Positions 1 to 9,988 of a DNA stretch of 64,000 nt are shown in pieces. Under the pieces are notes generated by a model. The model saw only the letters and a list, made by a program, of their open reading frames with translations, ran no database searches and had not been told where the DNA came from. Within the stretch, counting starts at the first letter, position 1. Each line of letters opens with the position of its first letter. Made by a program: the position numbers and the translations under genes. Origin of the DNA: Tricholoma matsutake (lineage: Eukaryota; Basidiomycota; Agaricomycetes; Agaricales; Tricholomataceae); contig AP026540.1 in the NCBI GenBank assembly GCA_026075535.2, forward strand, positions 13,745,480 through 13,809,479. Reading direction: 5' to 3'.

Positions 1-1953
1 CTGTTGAATAAGCTTGCGGATTTGATGGAGGCGAACATCGATGAATTCTCAGCCCTTGAGGCCCTGAATTGCGGTAAGTTGATCAACTTTTTTTGGCCTG
101 TTTGACAGTAAGGTAATATTCGTGGCCACTAGGGAAAATGTTCCCTCGCGCCAAAGCAGCGGACCTCGCAGGAGCGATAAATACCATTCGGTATTACGCA
201 GGCTGGGCTGATAAAGTACTTGGACAGACCATCGAAGTATGAACTTTTCTTCATAAGACCATTAGTCACCATTGATAAATCTTATTCATTCGAACATAGA
301 CTACCGAAAATAAATTGGCGTACACTCGACACGAACCTTACGGAGTCGTGGTATGTTATCATACTCGTGACTTATGGCCATCAACCACTCAATTGATCCT
401 CGCAGGGACAAATCATCCCGTGGAACTTCCCCATGGTAGGTTACGCCTCATTGCCATGATTCTTCCGTAGTGAAATTCACATCTATCAACCTTATGTTGT
501 CGTGGAAAGTTGGTCCCGCGCTAGCCACTGGAAACACTATAGTTTTAAAGGTAGGTCTTGAACCTCTCCATCACTACAATTCTGATCGTACTCTCCAGCC
601 ATCTGAACTTACTCCTCTCACTGCCCTCAAATTTGCTGACCTCATCAACGAGGTGGGTTTCCCGCCTGGTGTCGTCAATATCGTGAACGGCTACGGTACG
701 CTCTTCCCTCACATGAGCTCTTTGTTTCCGCGATTCATCGCCTGTTTATCTATATCCAGGTCACACTGTTGGTGAGGCGATCACCCACCATCCCGTCATT
801 TCCAAGGTCGCTTTCACCGGCAGCACACTTGTTGGAAGGAAAGTGCTACAGGCATCTGCGGAGAGCAACCTCAAAGTGGTCACCCTTGAGTTGGGAGGCA
901 AGAGTCCCACTATCATCTTTGACGACGCGAACATCGAGCAGGCTCTGTACTGGGCATCTAGTGGAATTTTGTGAGATATTTTTCAATTACTAAATTAGGG
1001 ATTGCTTCTCATACCGTATGTGCAGCGGCAACATGGGTAAATGCATTTCTCTCTGTACGAAGGAAATTTACAGGGGCTTATATTGACAAACAAAAAAGGG
1101 CAATCATGCATCGCAGGTTCTCGTATTTTTATTCAAGAGGGCATATACGACGAGTTTTTGGTCAGGTTTGCAGAAATTGCGACAGGCCTTGCTGCCGCTT
1201 CAGGCGACCCATTTGAGACGGGTAACCAGCATGGTCCCCAGATTTCGCAGACTCAGTTCAACGTACGTTCCTGATATATATGCGTTGATTGACATAGATT
1301 TACTGTATATCAGCGTGTCATGGGATACATAGATTCAGGAAAGAAAGAAGGTGCTACAGTTCACGTGGGCGGAGAACGGCATAGAGAGGAAGGGTACTTC
1401 ATACAGCCCACAGTCTTTAAGGATTGTACGCCGGAGATGAAGATCGTGAAAGAGGAGATCTTTGGGCCTGTTGCTGTGGTTGTGAAATTCAAGACTGAAG
1501 AAGGTCAGTCGCCTTGTACTTGCGCGTTAATTTCTCTCTTCGCATAGCTGATTTTGGGAGGGAAACAGAGGTCATTGAAGCTGCGAACGACACTGTTTAT
1601 GGTCTGGGATGTAATGTGTTCTCTGAAAATCTAGGTCGTGCACTGAGGGTCGCTCATCATCTGGAAGCTGGGTCAGCTTGGGTGCGTCTATGGTTGTTGT
1701 GTGGATCCATGTCGTGATTGTTGAAATGTCTCCTTTTGTTCTTTCTGCTCGTGCACATGCAGGTGAATTCTGCACAGTCCGTCGAAAGCAGTGTTCCGTT
1801 TGGAGGGTACAAGCAATCTGGTCAGGGACGTGAGCTTGGCCAGTATGCTCTCGACATGTACGTGTTTTCTTTTCTGAATGACCCACTGACTGAAATTGGG
1901 ATAGGTATACCCAAGTCAAAGGAGTTCACGTCAGTATAGGTAAGAAACTGTAA
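1..1953 (+). CDS. aldehyde dehydrogenase (NAD(P)+-dependent), 3' part, many introns
   Basis: This is the C-terminal part of an aldehyde dehydrogenase, which oxidises aldehydes to carboxylic acids. Its 5' end lies outside the window. Exon pieces read in order: [10 protein letters not shown] (about 412-434), [12 protein letters not shown] (about 517-550), [24 protein letters not shown], and LELGGKSP with the general-base Glu (about 880-905). The active-site motif GQSCIAGSR has its catalytic Cys codon at 1107-1109, immediately after an intron that follows the SGNMG codons. IFGPVAVV (about 1460) and [15 protein letters not shown] (about 1798-1842) follow. The tail [12 protein letters not shown] (from 1906) ends with TAA at 1951-1953. 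About ten short introns are needed. All key residues are present and no break is visible in the part seen. It is the last conventional metabolic gene before the repeat-rich chromosome end. Confidence 0.93.
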
Positions 1954-2196
1954 GAGTAACAAAAATAATTCCTCGTTTGTATCATTGTAGCAAGTAAGAT
2001 ATTCTTTCGTTCTGTATCTAGACGACTTCTTCACAAGCCAAGTTGCATCTCACTCATTCCATTGTCATGTTTGACAATGCCTTCGCCAGTCTTGTAAAAT
2101 TCATGGCCCAGGCCGAAGGCCCACTCAGGCCTGACATACTACGGAGCGAAGAATCCAAGTACATGTTAAATTTGTATACGCCGTCCGTCCTTAGTG
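1954..2196. other. 3' flank of aldehyde dehydrogenase, no gene seen
   Basis: This is AT-rich non-repeated sequence between the dehydrogenase stop and the first copied subtelomeric sequence. A small open frame from 2043 runs across the joint at about 2197 and is not believable as a gene. The change to sequence shared with 19782-19904 and 48080-48201 takes place within a few bases of 2197, so this stretch holds the left breakpoint of the amplified block. Confidence 0.6.
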
Positions 2197-2319
2197 AGAG
2201 ATGGAGGCGCCTTGCCAGAGAATTGGTTGGCGCTGTTGGGCGAAAATTTTTTGCGGGACTTTGTCATTGAGAAGACATGGAAAGTGTACTCATGCCCCAG
2301 GTGCAGTCGGAGTATTTAA
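2197..2319 (+). pseudogene. 3' fragment of the module C BAH-like gene
   Basis: The last 40 or so codons of the module C gene are present, including the ending YSCPRCSRSI and its TAA at 2317-2319, followed by the same 3' flank (aatttaatttcgtcg). Everything upstream of about 2197 is unrelated, so this is a truncated copy marking where the duplicated block joins the dehydrogenase flank. Compare the fuller copies at 19782-20769 and 47214-48201. Confidence 0.85.
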
Positions 2320-2388
2320 TAATTTAATTTCGTCGTTTATTTTTTTGAATTGCTACCTGTACTTCTATGAATAAATGCTATCATCTGT

Positions 2389-3596
2389 TCACCCAGTGTA
2401 CATGGACATCCCAGACGTCCATGGTCATGCCAATGTTGTCTAAAAGACTGGCCAGAGGTAGGACATGGAAATTGTAAGGGTATCTGGCACAATATTGTTG
2501 TCACCTGCGGTCGCACTGACTTACCATATCATGTGTTCACCCAGTGTACACGGACATCCCAGACGTCCATGGTCATGCCAATGTTGTCTAAAGGACCGGC
2601 CAGAGGTAGGAAATGGAAATTGTAAGGGTATCTGGCACACTATTGTTGTCGCCTGTGGTCGCACTAACTTAACTTACCATATCATGTGTTCACCCAGTGT
2701 ACACGGACGTCCCAGACGTCCATGGTCATGCCAATGGTGTCTAAAAGACTGGCCAGAGGTAGGAAATGGAAATTGTAAGGGTATCTGGCACAATATTGTT
2801 GTCGCCTGCGCTCGCCTGCGGTCGCACTGACTTACCATATCATGTGTTCACCCAGTGTACACGGACGTCCCAGACGTCCATGGTCATGCCTATGTTGTCT
2901 AATGGACTGGCCAGAGGTAGGAAATGGAAATTGTAAGGGTATCTGGCACAATATTGTTGTCGCCTGTGGTCGCACTAACGTAACTTACCATATCATGTGT
3001 TCCCCAGTGTACATGGACGTCCCAGACGTCCATGGTCATGCCAATGTTGTCTAAAGCGGCCAGAGGTAGGAAAAGCAAATTGTAAGGGTATCTGGCACAG
3101 TATTGTCGTCGCCTGCAGTCGCACTGACTTACCATATCATGTGTTCACCCAGTGTACACGGACGTCCCAGACGTCCATGGTCATGCCAATGTTGTCTAAT
3201 GGACTGGCCAGAGGTAGGAAATGGAAATTGTAAGGGTATCTGGCACAATGTTGTCGCCTGCGGTCGCACTGACTTACCATATCATGTGTTCACCCAGTGT
3301 ACGCGGACGTCCCAGACGTCCATGGTCATGCCAATGTTGTCTAATGGACTGGCCAGAGGTAGGAAATGGAAATTGCAAGGGTATCTGGCACAATATTGTT
3401 GTCGCCTGCGGTCGCACTGACTTACCATATTATGTGTTCACCCAGTGTACACGGACGTCCCAGACGTCCATGTCATGTCTATGTTGTCTAATGGACTGGC
3501 CAGAGGTAGGAAATGAAAATTGTAAGGGTATCTGGCACAATATTGTTGTTGCCTGCGCTCGCACTGACTTACCATATCATGTGTTCACGCGAAAAG
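2389..3596. repeat. subtelomeric minisatellite array M1 (about 148-164 bp units)
   Basis: This array has eight to nine tandem copies of a unit that contains the hairpin GGACGTC-CCA-GACGTCC, the words tggccagaggtagg and gggtatctggcac, the palindrome CAATATTG and the phrase cgcctgcggtcgcactgac. Units differ by a 10-bp optional insert (gcgctcgcct), small deletions and substitutions. Open frames through the array, with Cys/Trp/Arg-rich products, only reflect the repeat length and are not genes. Confidence 0.95.
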
Positions 3597-3601
3597 TGAC
3601 T

Positions 3602-3870
3602 AGGCTGTTTCTAGGACCCAGTGCCAACGGTACGGACGCACGGATGACTCATTGCCAGGGTCGTCATCAACAACGAAGTCTAACAGTGTATGTCAATGAT
3701 TGCCTCCTGTGACCGCTATCGCAATACAGAAGAACATACCATACTCGTCTTCGTCGGATGCCTAGAATTCAGCTTCGTGCTCATTGTCTACATGGGCCTC
3801 AATATCCAGGAATTTCGCGATATTGGTCAACATGACTTGTGGGCTGAAGTCTGGATGTACATAAAATAGG
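3602..3870 (-). pseudogene. Spt5-like N-terminal fragment (module A edge)
   Basis: Read on the minus strand, two exon-like pieces give DFVVDDDPGNESSVRPYRW and PQVMLTNIAKFLDIEA. They match the same positions of the Spt5-like relic at 22340-24440, which reads EFVVEDNKDNKSQCGLYRW and PRLMLTDITKFLDIEA. Only the N-terminal part is present and the fragment stops at the minisatellite. It is therefore a gene-end trapped at the outer edge of module A and copied with it. Confidence 0.65.
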
Positions 3871-4044
3871 TAAGTTCTACGTGTCACATATGCATCGACA
3901 TACCAAAGTCTTTAATTTTTCTCACAGGCAAAGGCCTCAGATCTCAGTGGACCCACGTCAATTCACAACTTATGTTCTCACTTCAAGACCAAGACTAATT
4001 CATTGTAAAGTAATACCGCAGATTGAAGTTGCGGGAACATTGTC

Positions 4045-4185
4045 GGGTGATTTACGAACCTCGACGAACTTTGTCAGGTGACTTACGAACCTTGACGAAT
4101 GTTGTCAGGTGACTTACGAACCTTGACGAACGTTGTCAAGTGACTTACGAACCTTGACGAACGTTGTCGGGTGACTTACAAACCT
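4045..4185 (+). repeat. 31-bp tandem repeat upstream of the ATP-grasp-like gene
   Basis: There are about four and a half copies of a 31-bp unit (acttacgaaccttgacgaa followed by a gttgtcaggtg-like segment). Copy starts at 4081, 4112, 4143 and 4174 show the period directly. The array ends about 15 bp before the proposed ATG at 4199, so it would lie in the promoter or 5' leader. Copies occur at 18080-18220 and 55126-55266. Confidence 0.85.
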
Positions 4186-4198
4186 CACATCAGAACCG

Positions 4199-6482
4199 AT
4201 GATGCCTGCACCAAGAAACAAAGCTTCAAGAAAGAAAAGGGAAGGATATTTGGTGTGTTGCCATACTTGTAATGCAACGGCTTGTACCACAAAAACGAGA
4301 GGAGTTCTATGGCCTGTTGAAGGCAGTTCTTTGGCAAGGCATGAAAAAAGCAATGCGCATCCAAGTACGTGAGATAGCTACTCAATATGGTTTACTCATC
4401 CACGTATTTCACAAGATTGTTCAGAATCTTGTGCTGCAAAGCAGTCTGGGGCATATAAGCGCCAACCAACGGATGGCGAGCTTATGCAGGGCTTGAACCT
4501 GTATAGAGAGTATCTGAATAGAGCCGACCATCATAAGGGCTCGACTTTTCCAGGTGAATCTGGACAGCCTAATTCATTAGGGTATTGCCTTTGCGCCTCT
4601 ATATGATGTTTTGTAAACTCTGATGCATTACAAACAGACTTTCAGCCCAACGATCCTCTGTGGGTGACCTCTTTGTTCAGGGATCTTCCATGGATATATC
4701 AGATGTTTCGTTGGACAACTTGAACCTATGTGGAGAACCTGCTTCAGTCAAGTAAGATCCTTCTTTCCCTCCCAGCCATTTGGTCGATATAAACAAACCT
4801 CAAACAGATTAATTACACAAACAGCTGATTCCATTTCCACTACAGACAATTCTTCAGTGTACTATTCTGCCATAACCTCACCCATTATTGATGAGACGTC
4901 TGCACCACAAGATGCCCTAGACAGCACCGATATGAATTGCTCATCACCGACTACATCCACACCATCATCTTGTCTTGGTGCCCATGAGATGGAAATATCG
5001 CACTCCTTCCGTGAGCGACCCACCGCTGAGAAACTGACCCAGAAGGAACCGAATATTACATGGAAGTTATTGTATGTGCCTGATCCTACCAGATATATGT
5101 CAAAACGGGATGCAGAGGTTGATATCGCGTGGACCATGGAAAGTATAACTGAAGAGGAGCTGGAATCAGTCCAATGTCTTATAGGGACTTGCATCTATGC
5201 ATATGGAAAAAGAAAGCGAGGAAATCGAGGAGTGGACAAGTGGCGTTCAGTTCTCATCCAAGAATGGGTTTGTTTCTTGTACCGCTGATTGAGTTATATG
5301 CAGAGCTGACATTTTTATTCCACAAGCTTTATGTGATTATCTCAATGTCAAGGGCTTTGAATGAAGATGAGAGTCCGAAAATCCAGACCGAATTTGTGCC
5401 CTGGAGGTGTTTCTTGGAAGAGTGGATCTATCCAGACAGTCCATCTGCGGATTTTGTAGGGTATCTGGACTGGTGTGACATTTTCATTGGAGGTATGGAC
5501 TTGACGGTGGACTACTTGTGAGTATCGGTTTTATGTTTAGAAGATTATAACGAGGACATTTGATGATTCAGGGACAACCCTAAGTATGAAATCAAGTCAG
5601 ATAATCTGGATCGGTACAAGGAGAGAATGCTACTGCTGGAATCGACAACACGATTATGGCCTTCAACAGTTCAAATTACCTCACTCGCCCAGAAGGATGC
5701 ATTGATAAGGAATCTGGACATTGTTGCTAAAAGTATAGGGACTAGGCGGCCAAGAACGATTGTGATGAAAGAAGGAGACCAAATCCCGGTCGGGTACGTG
5801 TTGAAGAGAACAAACAGTGACTGTGGGACCCATGTTATCCTTCCAAAGAAAGGTAAAAGAAGCGAAACAGCGTGGAAGGATCTGAAGGGTGGAATGGTGG
5901 ACTCAGTGTGGTTGGCTCAAGAGTACATTCCAACCCTGAGAGAGTTTGGTGAATGGCGGGTGGTAATGGTGGGAGGAAAGATTCTGTATTGTGCTCATAT
6001 GCAATACGATGGATCAAAACATTGTTGGAAGTTCGTGAACACCACCAGGTTTTTGTCGCTGAAAGAAATCAAGTTGAGTGCATATCAGTGGATTGCAGAT
6101 TAATAAAACTGACTAGATATATATTAGTGAACTACGACGGAGTGGAAAACTATGTGGAGATTACTCAGTGGCAGATCCTGATTTTGGGACACAGGAAATT
6201 TGCGAAAAAGGAAAGCAGGAATTCTATCGATTTGTCCAAGAGACATACGAGAAATTATGTTTCGTGGAATCCTCAAGACTGGGAGGAAAGAGTGCGTTGT
6301 CCATGTTTTTACGGATGGACGTTGGGTTTTCTTTTGATGAAAATGAAGAAGCTTTCTATTTCGTTAATGAAATAGAAAGAACACCCACGACAAGCCTATG
6401 GTCCAGAGCTATTGGGGTGCCTGTCAATATATTTTCAGAGACGTTGGGTCAATGTCTACGGGAGTGGGCTGGTATATTTTAA
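4199..6482 (+). CDS. ATP-grasp-like protein with N-terminal Cys/His cluster (copy A1)
   Basis: A spliced model of exons 4199-4364, 4425-4581, 4638-4751, 4808-5267, 5306-5517, 5572-6072 and 6128-6482 keeps frame and gives 654 residues. The N-terminus has a possible zinc site (CCHTCNAT ... HEKSNAH, residues about 20-54). The middle is Ser/Thr-rich. The C-terminal half resembles an ATP-grasp ligase: YVLKRTNSDCGTHV would supply the nucleotide-binding Lys and Gly loop, and QEYIPTLREFGEWRVVMVGGK is the usual β-strand pair. RMDVG plus FVNEIERTP would supply the Asp, Asn and Glu metal ligands. ATP-grasp enzymes join a carboxylate to an amine or thiol using ATP, and the substrate here is unknown. The 38-nt fourth intron is unusually short. 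The paralogue at 9989-11945 supports the exon frames. Confidence 0.72.
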
Positions 6483-7221
6483 AAATATTGAGATAGTAGT
6501 GCGCAGTAGTCCTCAAATATAATAGATTATCCTTGTACTACACTTCTGTCCAGTATATATGCCACTCGATAATTCTACTGCTATGTTTTACAGTACACAG
6601 CCAGACGCTAGGTAGACCTGAGGTCATAGACATCATAGTGGATGCCCAAGTAAATTTGCTGCGGTATGGGATGCGTTGTCCAGTTCGTCATTGAAGTTGC
6701 GGATGGAGAAATAAATTTGCACCAGGTACGATATCCATTGTCCAGTTTGTCATTGAAGTTGTGGATGCTCAACCTGTCATCTGCGTCGTTGGGGTCATCA
6801 TTGTCGTCGTCACCCCCCCCCCCCCCCCTTGTTTTCTGGCCCCATTCCTGGTCTTCCTGGTCGTGGCTGGCACTCCTCTTGTCGCGTTTGTCCCTGGCCT
6901 TTGCTGCTGCTGCTCCCGTCATTGTTGGTGTCGCTGCCGTTGTTCCTGTCAGCTCTGGGGTCGTTCTTGTCGTTCCCCCGGTTCTTGTCCTCCCTGGCGT
7001 CGTCTGGAGCTGGTTCGGGGCTTTGGGGTTGCTGTGTTGGTGGTGGAGGTGGTCTTGTTGTCATCATCTTCATCATTGTGGCGGCAGCCGCTATGGTGGT
7101 GGTGGAGGTGGTCTTGTCGTCGTCATCTTCATCATTGTGGCGGCAGCCGCTGTGGTGGTGGTGGGTCCTTGGCGTCGGCGTTGCCCTCACCTAGTTGTTC
7201 CCTGATGCTGCTGCTGCTGAC
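6483..7221. repeat. low-complexity triplet-rich stretch with a C16 run
   Basis: After an AT-rich 3' flank (6483-6600), the sequence is dominated by short triplet patterns (gtcgtc, tggtgg, ctgctg), including a run of 16 C at about 6813-6828 and a duplicated block near 7055-7160. Long open frames exist in several phases on both strands, as expected from triplet repeats, and none has a believable protein composition. It may contain extra exons of the minus-strand gene at 7222-7648, since a frame at 6608-6922 ends in a more ordinary sequence (FNDKLDNGYRTW). Confidence 0.6.
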
Positions 7222-7648
7222 TTAGTCGTTGGTACTCCTCCCGTTGCGGCATCGTCCCTTGCCGTCGTTTTCGGCGTCCTTGTCGTCCTGGTGGCGTCGT
7301 TCCCATGTTTCCTGGTCTTGTCCGGTCGCTCTCGTCCGTAGCGTTTCCGTGGTAGTGGAACGTCGTCGTCGTCGTCGTGGGGGCCATGGTACCTTTCTTG
7401 GTGTTAGGTCAATGGAAATACCTAAAATACAATAAAAATTGTGTTAGTTGAAAGGAAAAAAACAAGACGAAAAGAAAAAACTTACCTGGGCCCGTTAGTT
7501 GCATGAGGTTGTTGTTGCTGTTGTTGCAAGAAGCGTTGGAGGAGTGTGGATGGGGGTGGAGGTTGGAGGCAGCGGCGGCGTCGAGAGTGGTGGTTGACTG
7601 ACAAATGTTGAGACGGTGGGTAGTCTCAAAGGAAGGAGGGATGTTCAT
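7222..7648 (-). CDS. 120-residue low-complexity basic protein (copy A1)
   Basis: Two exons (7486-7648 and 7222-7421) are joined by a consensus 64-nt intron, inferred from the mirror copy at 14617-15043. The product begins MNIPPSFETTHRLN, has an Asn/Ser/His-rich first half, then an Arg-rich run of six Arg, and ends RNGRSTND. No domain is recognised. It is divergently oriented from the gene at 7938-8756, with a 290-bp shared intergenic region holding three identical palindromes. The 3' end could be spliced on into the triplet repeats. Confidence 0.45.
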
Positions 7649-7666
7649 GCAACTGAAACCAAAGTC

Positions 7667-7794
7667 GGTCGAGCCTATCGACCAACAGCCACCTTACCTC
7701 CAGTGCTCAATCAAGCTATAGAGGCTCCCGGTCGAGCCTATCGACCAGAAACTCATGCAAGTAAGACTGAGGGCGTCGGTCGAGCCTATCGACC
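7667..7794. promoter_or_regulatory. three identical 17-bp palindromic sites in a divergent promoter region (A1)
   Basis: The sequence GGTCGA-GCCTA-TCGACC occurs at 7667-7683, 7730-7746 and 7778-7794. Each copy has a perfect 6-bp inverted repeat and identical loop, while the flanking sequence differs. They sit between the divergent starts at 7648 (minus) and 7938 (plus), which is the expected position of protein-binding sites in a two-way promoter. The spacings are 63 and 48 bp. An alternative reading is a small plus-strand frame (7616-7828) in which each site encodes GRAYRP. Confidence 0.65.
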
Positions 7795-7937
7795 AACAAC
7801 CAAACTGTCGGTGGTGGTGGTTTCGTGAAATCGCAATCGAATTGGATTGATTACATCATTATCATTTTCAGTCTCCGCAACCAAACTCAGCGACTTTGCG
7901 CTCGTTGTACTATTGTACAGATTACCCTACTGCATAG

Positions 7938-8756
7938 ATGTCCGAATACTTTGCTAATATCATTCTGAACCCGGATCATTTACACCTCCGACCACACTGC
8001 CTGACCTTTTCGACAGACGACCGACCCAGATTGTACAGGGTAAGTCATGGTATTACTGCTACAGTGACAAAGCTCTGCTGATGTCTACGTCTTTCAGGCT
8101 GTTTGCGAGTCCCTCAAGAGGTACAATATAGATGGCTCTCTGCTATATCGGCGTGTAAAAGCAGATAACAAGGATGAGAGCGACTGGATCGCTCACGCAG
8201 ACTGCCCAGTAAGTAACCCTTTTCTCCATACAGTGACAGTTATCGTGATGATCAAAATACAGATTTGTTATAACAATGAGGGTTTGTTCTACATTTTGGT
8301 GTGCTCTTGCAGGAAAAAAATCTACTCAAAGGTTTGTTTCTGCTTAATTTTATATGCATTGTTCACAGTCGATCGCCAGGATTGCTTGAAGAAGATGGCA
8401 GAGGAACATGAAACTGGACGGCTTCATTGTGAGTGCAGATTCATCCTTCATCATTATTCATATGTAAGGTATCCTTTGTACTAGGCCCTTTCTGTAGAAG
8501 TTTCACGGTCATGTTGCATAGAGAATGGGTATTCTGTGTAGACGAGAAGGGGCGCCGAGAAGAAAAACAAGCTGCTGACCGAATTAGAACTCACAAGAAG
8601 AAGAAGATCCAGAAACTGAAGAAGCAGGAGGAGAAGCGCAAAGCAAAGGAGAATGCAGAGATGAAAGGCGATGGCAGAAAAGATATAGAGGGCAACTGCC
8701 AGTGGGCAGCGGCAATTAAAAGGGTTCACCTTATACTGCCACCTCCTCCAATTTGA
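7938..8756 (+). CDS. 168-residue coiled-coil/basic protein (copy A1)
   Basis: A five-exon model (7938-8039, 8098-8208, 8313-8331, 8369-8428, 8542-8756) uses consensus splice sites and keeps frame to TGA. The N-terminal part (MSEYFANIILNP...) is globular-looking with a conserved-looking HADCPEKNLLK stretch. The last exon is a highly charged helix (EKQAADRIRTHKKKKIQKLK onward, residues about 104-140), probably coiled coil or nucleic-acid binding, ending in LILPPPPI. No family is recognised. Copies lie at 13509-14327 and, truncated, at 50750-51373. Confidence 0.6.
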
Positions 8757-9096
8757 TAGTATGTATCTAGTGGTTTTGGCATTGCCTCGACTGTAACCCA
8801 AAAAAATGTCCAACTGTTGCAGGATTGTTGTCGAGATATCCAGCTTCTAGTAGAGATTCCACCTGACATTTACATAATTGCCCAACCAGTAAAGCGACCT
8901 TCTGTTGGGTTCTCAGAATTCATGTCAATAGGGGCCCCTATTCCCAGATAAGATACATAGGTTATCTTTTTTGCCATTTGCTATGTCTGTTCCTAGTTAT
9001 TCAAGGGAAGCTTGTACAAGTAAAAAAATCCTAATTGTCCAAAGTGGTGATCAGGTATGCCAATGTTAGACACTTATACTGATTCTGGAAAACTCG
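8757..9096. other. intergenic part of module A, nothing recognised
   Basis: AT-rich sequence downstream of the 168-residue gene with no convincing exon, repeat or RNA gene. It is present in the mirror copy (13169-13508) but missing from the third module A copy, which is cut at 50767. Confidence 0.5.
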
Positions 9097-9490
9097 TCTG
9101 ATTTCCGTTGAGCATGACAGGACCACGTTTTTTTAAACCAGGTTGGCTCTTCAGTGCATCCTTGATAAAAATACAATGCTTACGAGAGGTCGGGTGTCCA
9201 AGACGGCTGTTACGCAGTAGGCACCAATAAGCCCGTTTTACTTAAACCAATTTTGCTCTTGAGTTCAGTCTACAAAAGGGTAGCTGAGCAAATTTTTCGT
9301 CCATCTGATTTCCGTTGAGCATGACAGGACCACATTGTTTTAAACCAGGTTGGCTCTTCAGTGCGTCCTTGATAAAAATATAATGCTTACGAGAGGTCGG
9401 GTGTCCAAGACGGCTGTTACGCAGTAGGCACCAATAAGCCCGTTTTACTTAAACCAATCTTGCTCTTGAGTTCAGTCTACAAAGGGTTAG
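9097..9490. repeat. 207-bp tandem duplication
   Basis: The sequence starting atttccgttgagcatgacag at 9101 restarts at 9308, giving a period of 207 bp. The two copies stay highly similar to about 9490, through ggtcgggtgtccaagacggc and taggcaccaataagcccg. No coding role is visible. The mirror copy is at 12775-13168. Confidence 0.85.
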
Positions 9491-9655
9491 CTGAACATCA
9501 TTCATGAAATTTTTTAAGTCCCTCGTGCAATTGTTAGTAGATCAACTAGCAACCCTGCAGCGCAGAGGAAGATCTGGCAAAGCATCGGGTTAGGCAAATA
9601 AATGACATTGATGCCCGTAAAGATGAGAAAGGTGGTTATGTGAGGACTGCACGTG
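9491..9655. other. module A inner end, unassigned
   Basis: Unique-looking sequence between the 207-bp duplication and the minisatellite, identical to the reverse complement of 12610-12774. It shows no gene, and the change to minisatellite at about 9656 is abrupt. Confidence 0.5.
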
Positions 9656-9880
9656 TAATGTTGTCTAAAAGACTGGCCAGAGGTAGGAAATGGAAATTGT
9701 AAGGGTATCTGGCACAATATTGTTGTCGCCTGCGCTCGCCTGCGGTCGCACTGACTTACCATATCATGTGTTCACCCAGTGTACGCGGACGTCCCAGACG
9801 TCCATAGTCATGCCAATGTTGTCTAAAGGACCGGCCAGAGGTAGGAAAAGGAAATTGTAAGGGTATCTGGCACAGTATCG
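9656..9880. repeat. minisatellite M2 (about 1.5 units) at the A1/B1 joint
   Basis: One and a half units of the same minisatellite as at 2389-3596, including the optional gcgctcgcct insert and the hairpin GGACGTC-CCA-GACGTCC. The array runs into module B, whose own sequence begins at about 9885. The same joint sequence (ggcacagtatcggcgacagcagg) precedes B2 at about 49612. Confidence 0.9.
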
Positions 9881-9988
9881 GCGACAGCAGGTGAGAACAA
9901 TATAAGCTCTGCTACGCTGTCACATGGGGTTGTGACATACCCCTTATCATACGTCTTATCGATTACCATCTAACATCTAACATCTACC

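Larger units (their letters stand above)
2197..9840 (+). repeat. left arm of large inverted repeat (truncated module C end + minisatellite + module A1)
   Basis: The arm is the reverse complement of about 12425-19904. From about 3000 to 9762 every matched feature pair sums to 22265, meaning no net indel over about 6.7 kb, for example 4728/17537, 8481/13784 and 9514/12751. Left of about 2700 the sum drops to 22101, so this arm has one extra minisatellite unit (164 bp). Only a handful of substitutions were seen outside the minisatellite. The inner ends fade out inside minisatellite copies on both sides of module B. Confidence 0.9.

Noticed and set aside
2465..3712. Several overlapping frames through the minisatellite giving Cys/Trp/Arg-rich proteins
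   Set aside because: They exist on both strands and in several phases, their lengths follow the repeat unit, and they recur in every array. This is a property of the repeat, not a gene.
6666..7225. Long frames rich in Val/Ser/Trp/Gly or Pro/Thr in the triplet-rich stretch
   Set aside because: Triplet repeats keep all frames open. Composition is unlike a folded protein and equally long frames exist on both strands. The same holds for 15040-15599 and 52086-52594.
7616..7828. Precursor peptide of an ATP-grasp-made ribosomal peptide (graspetide-like) with GRAYRP cores
   Set aside because: The repeated cores lack the acidic and hydroxyl residues that such ligases join, and there is no clear leader. 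The perfect DNA palindromes explain the repetition as well. Kept only as a possibility in the findings.
9217..9250. Possible tRNA-like segment (ggtcgggtgtccaagacggctgttacgcag)
   Set aside because: No acceptor stem or T-arm could be paired around it, and it lies in a plain tandem duplication.
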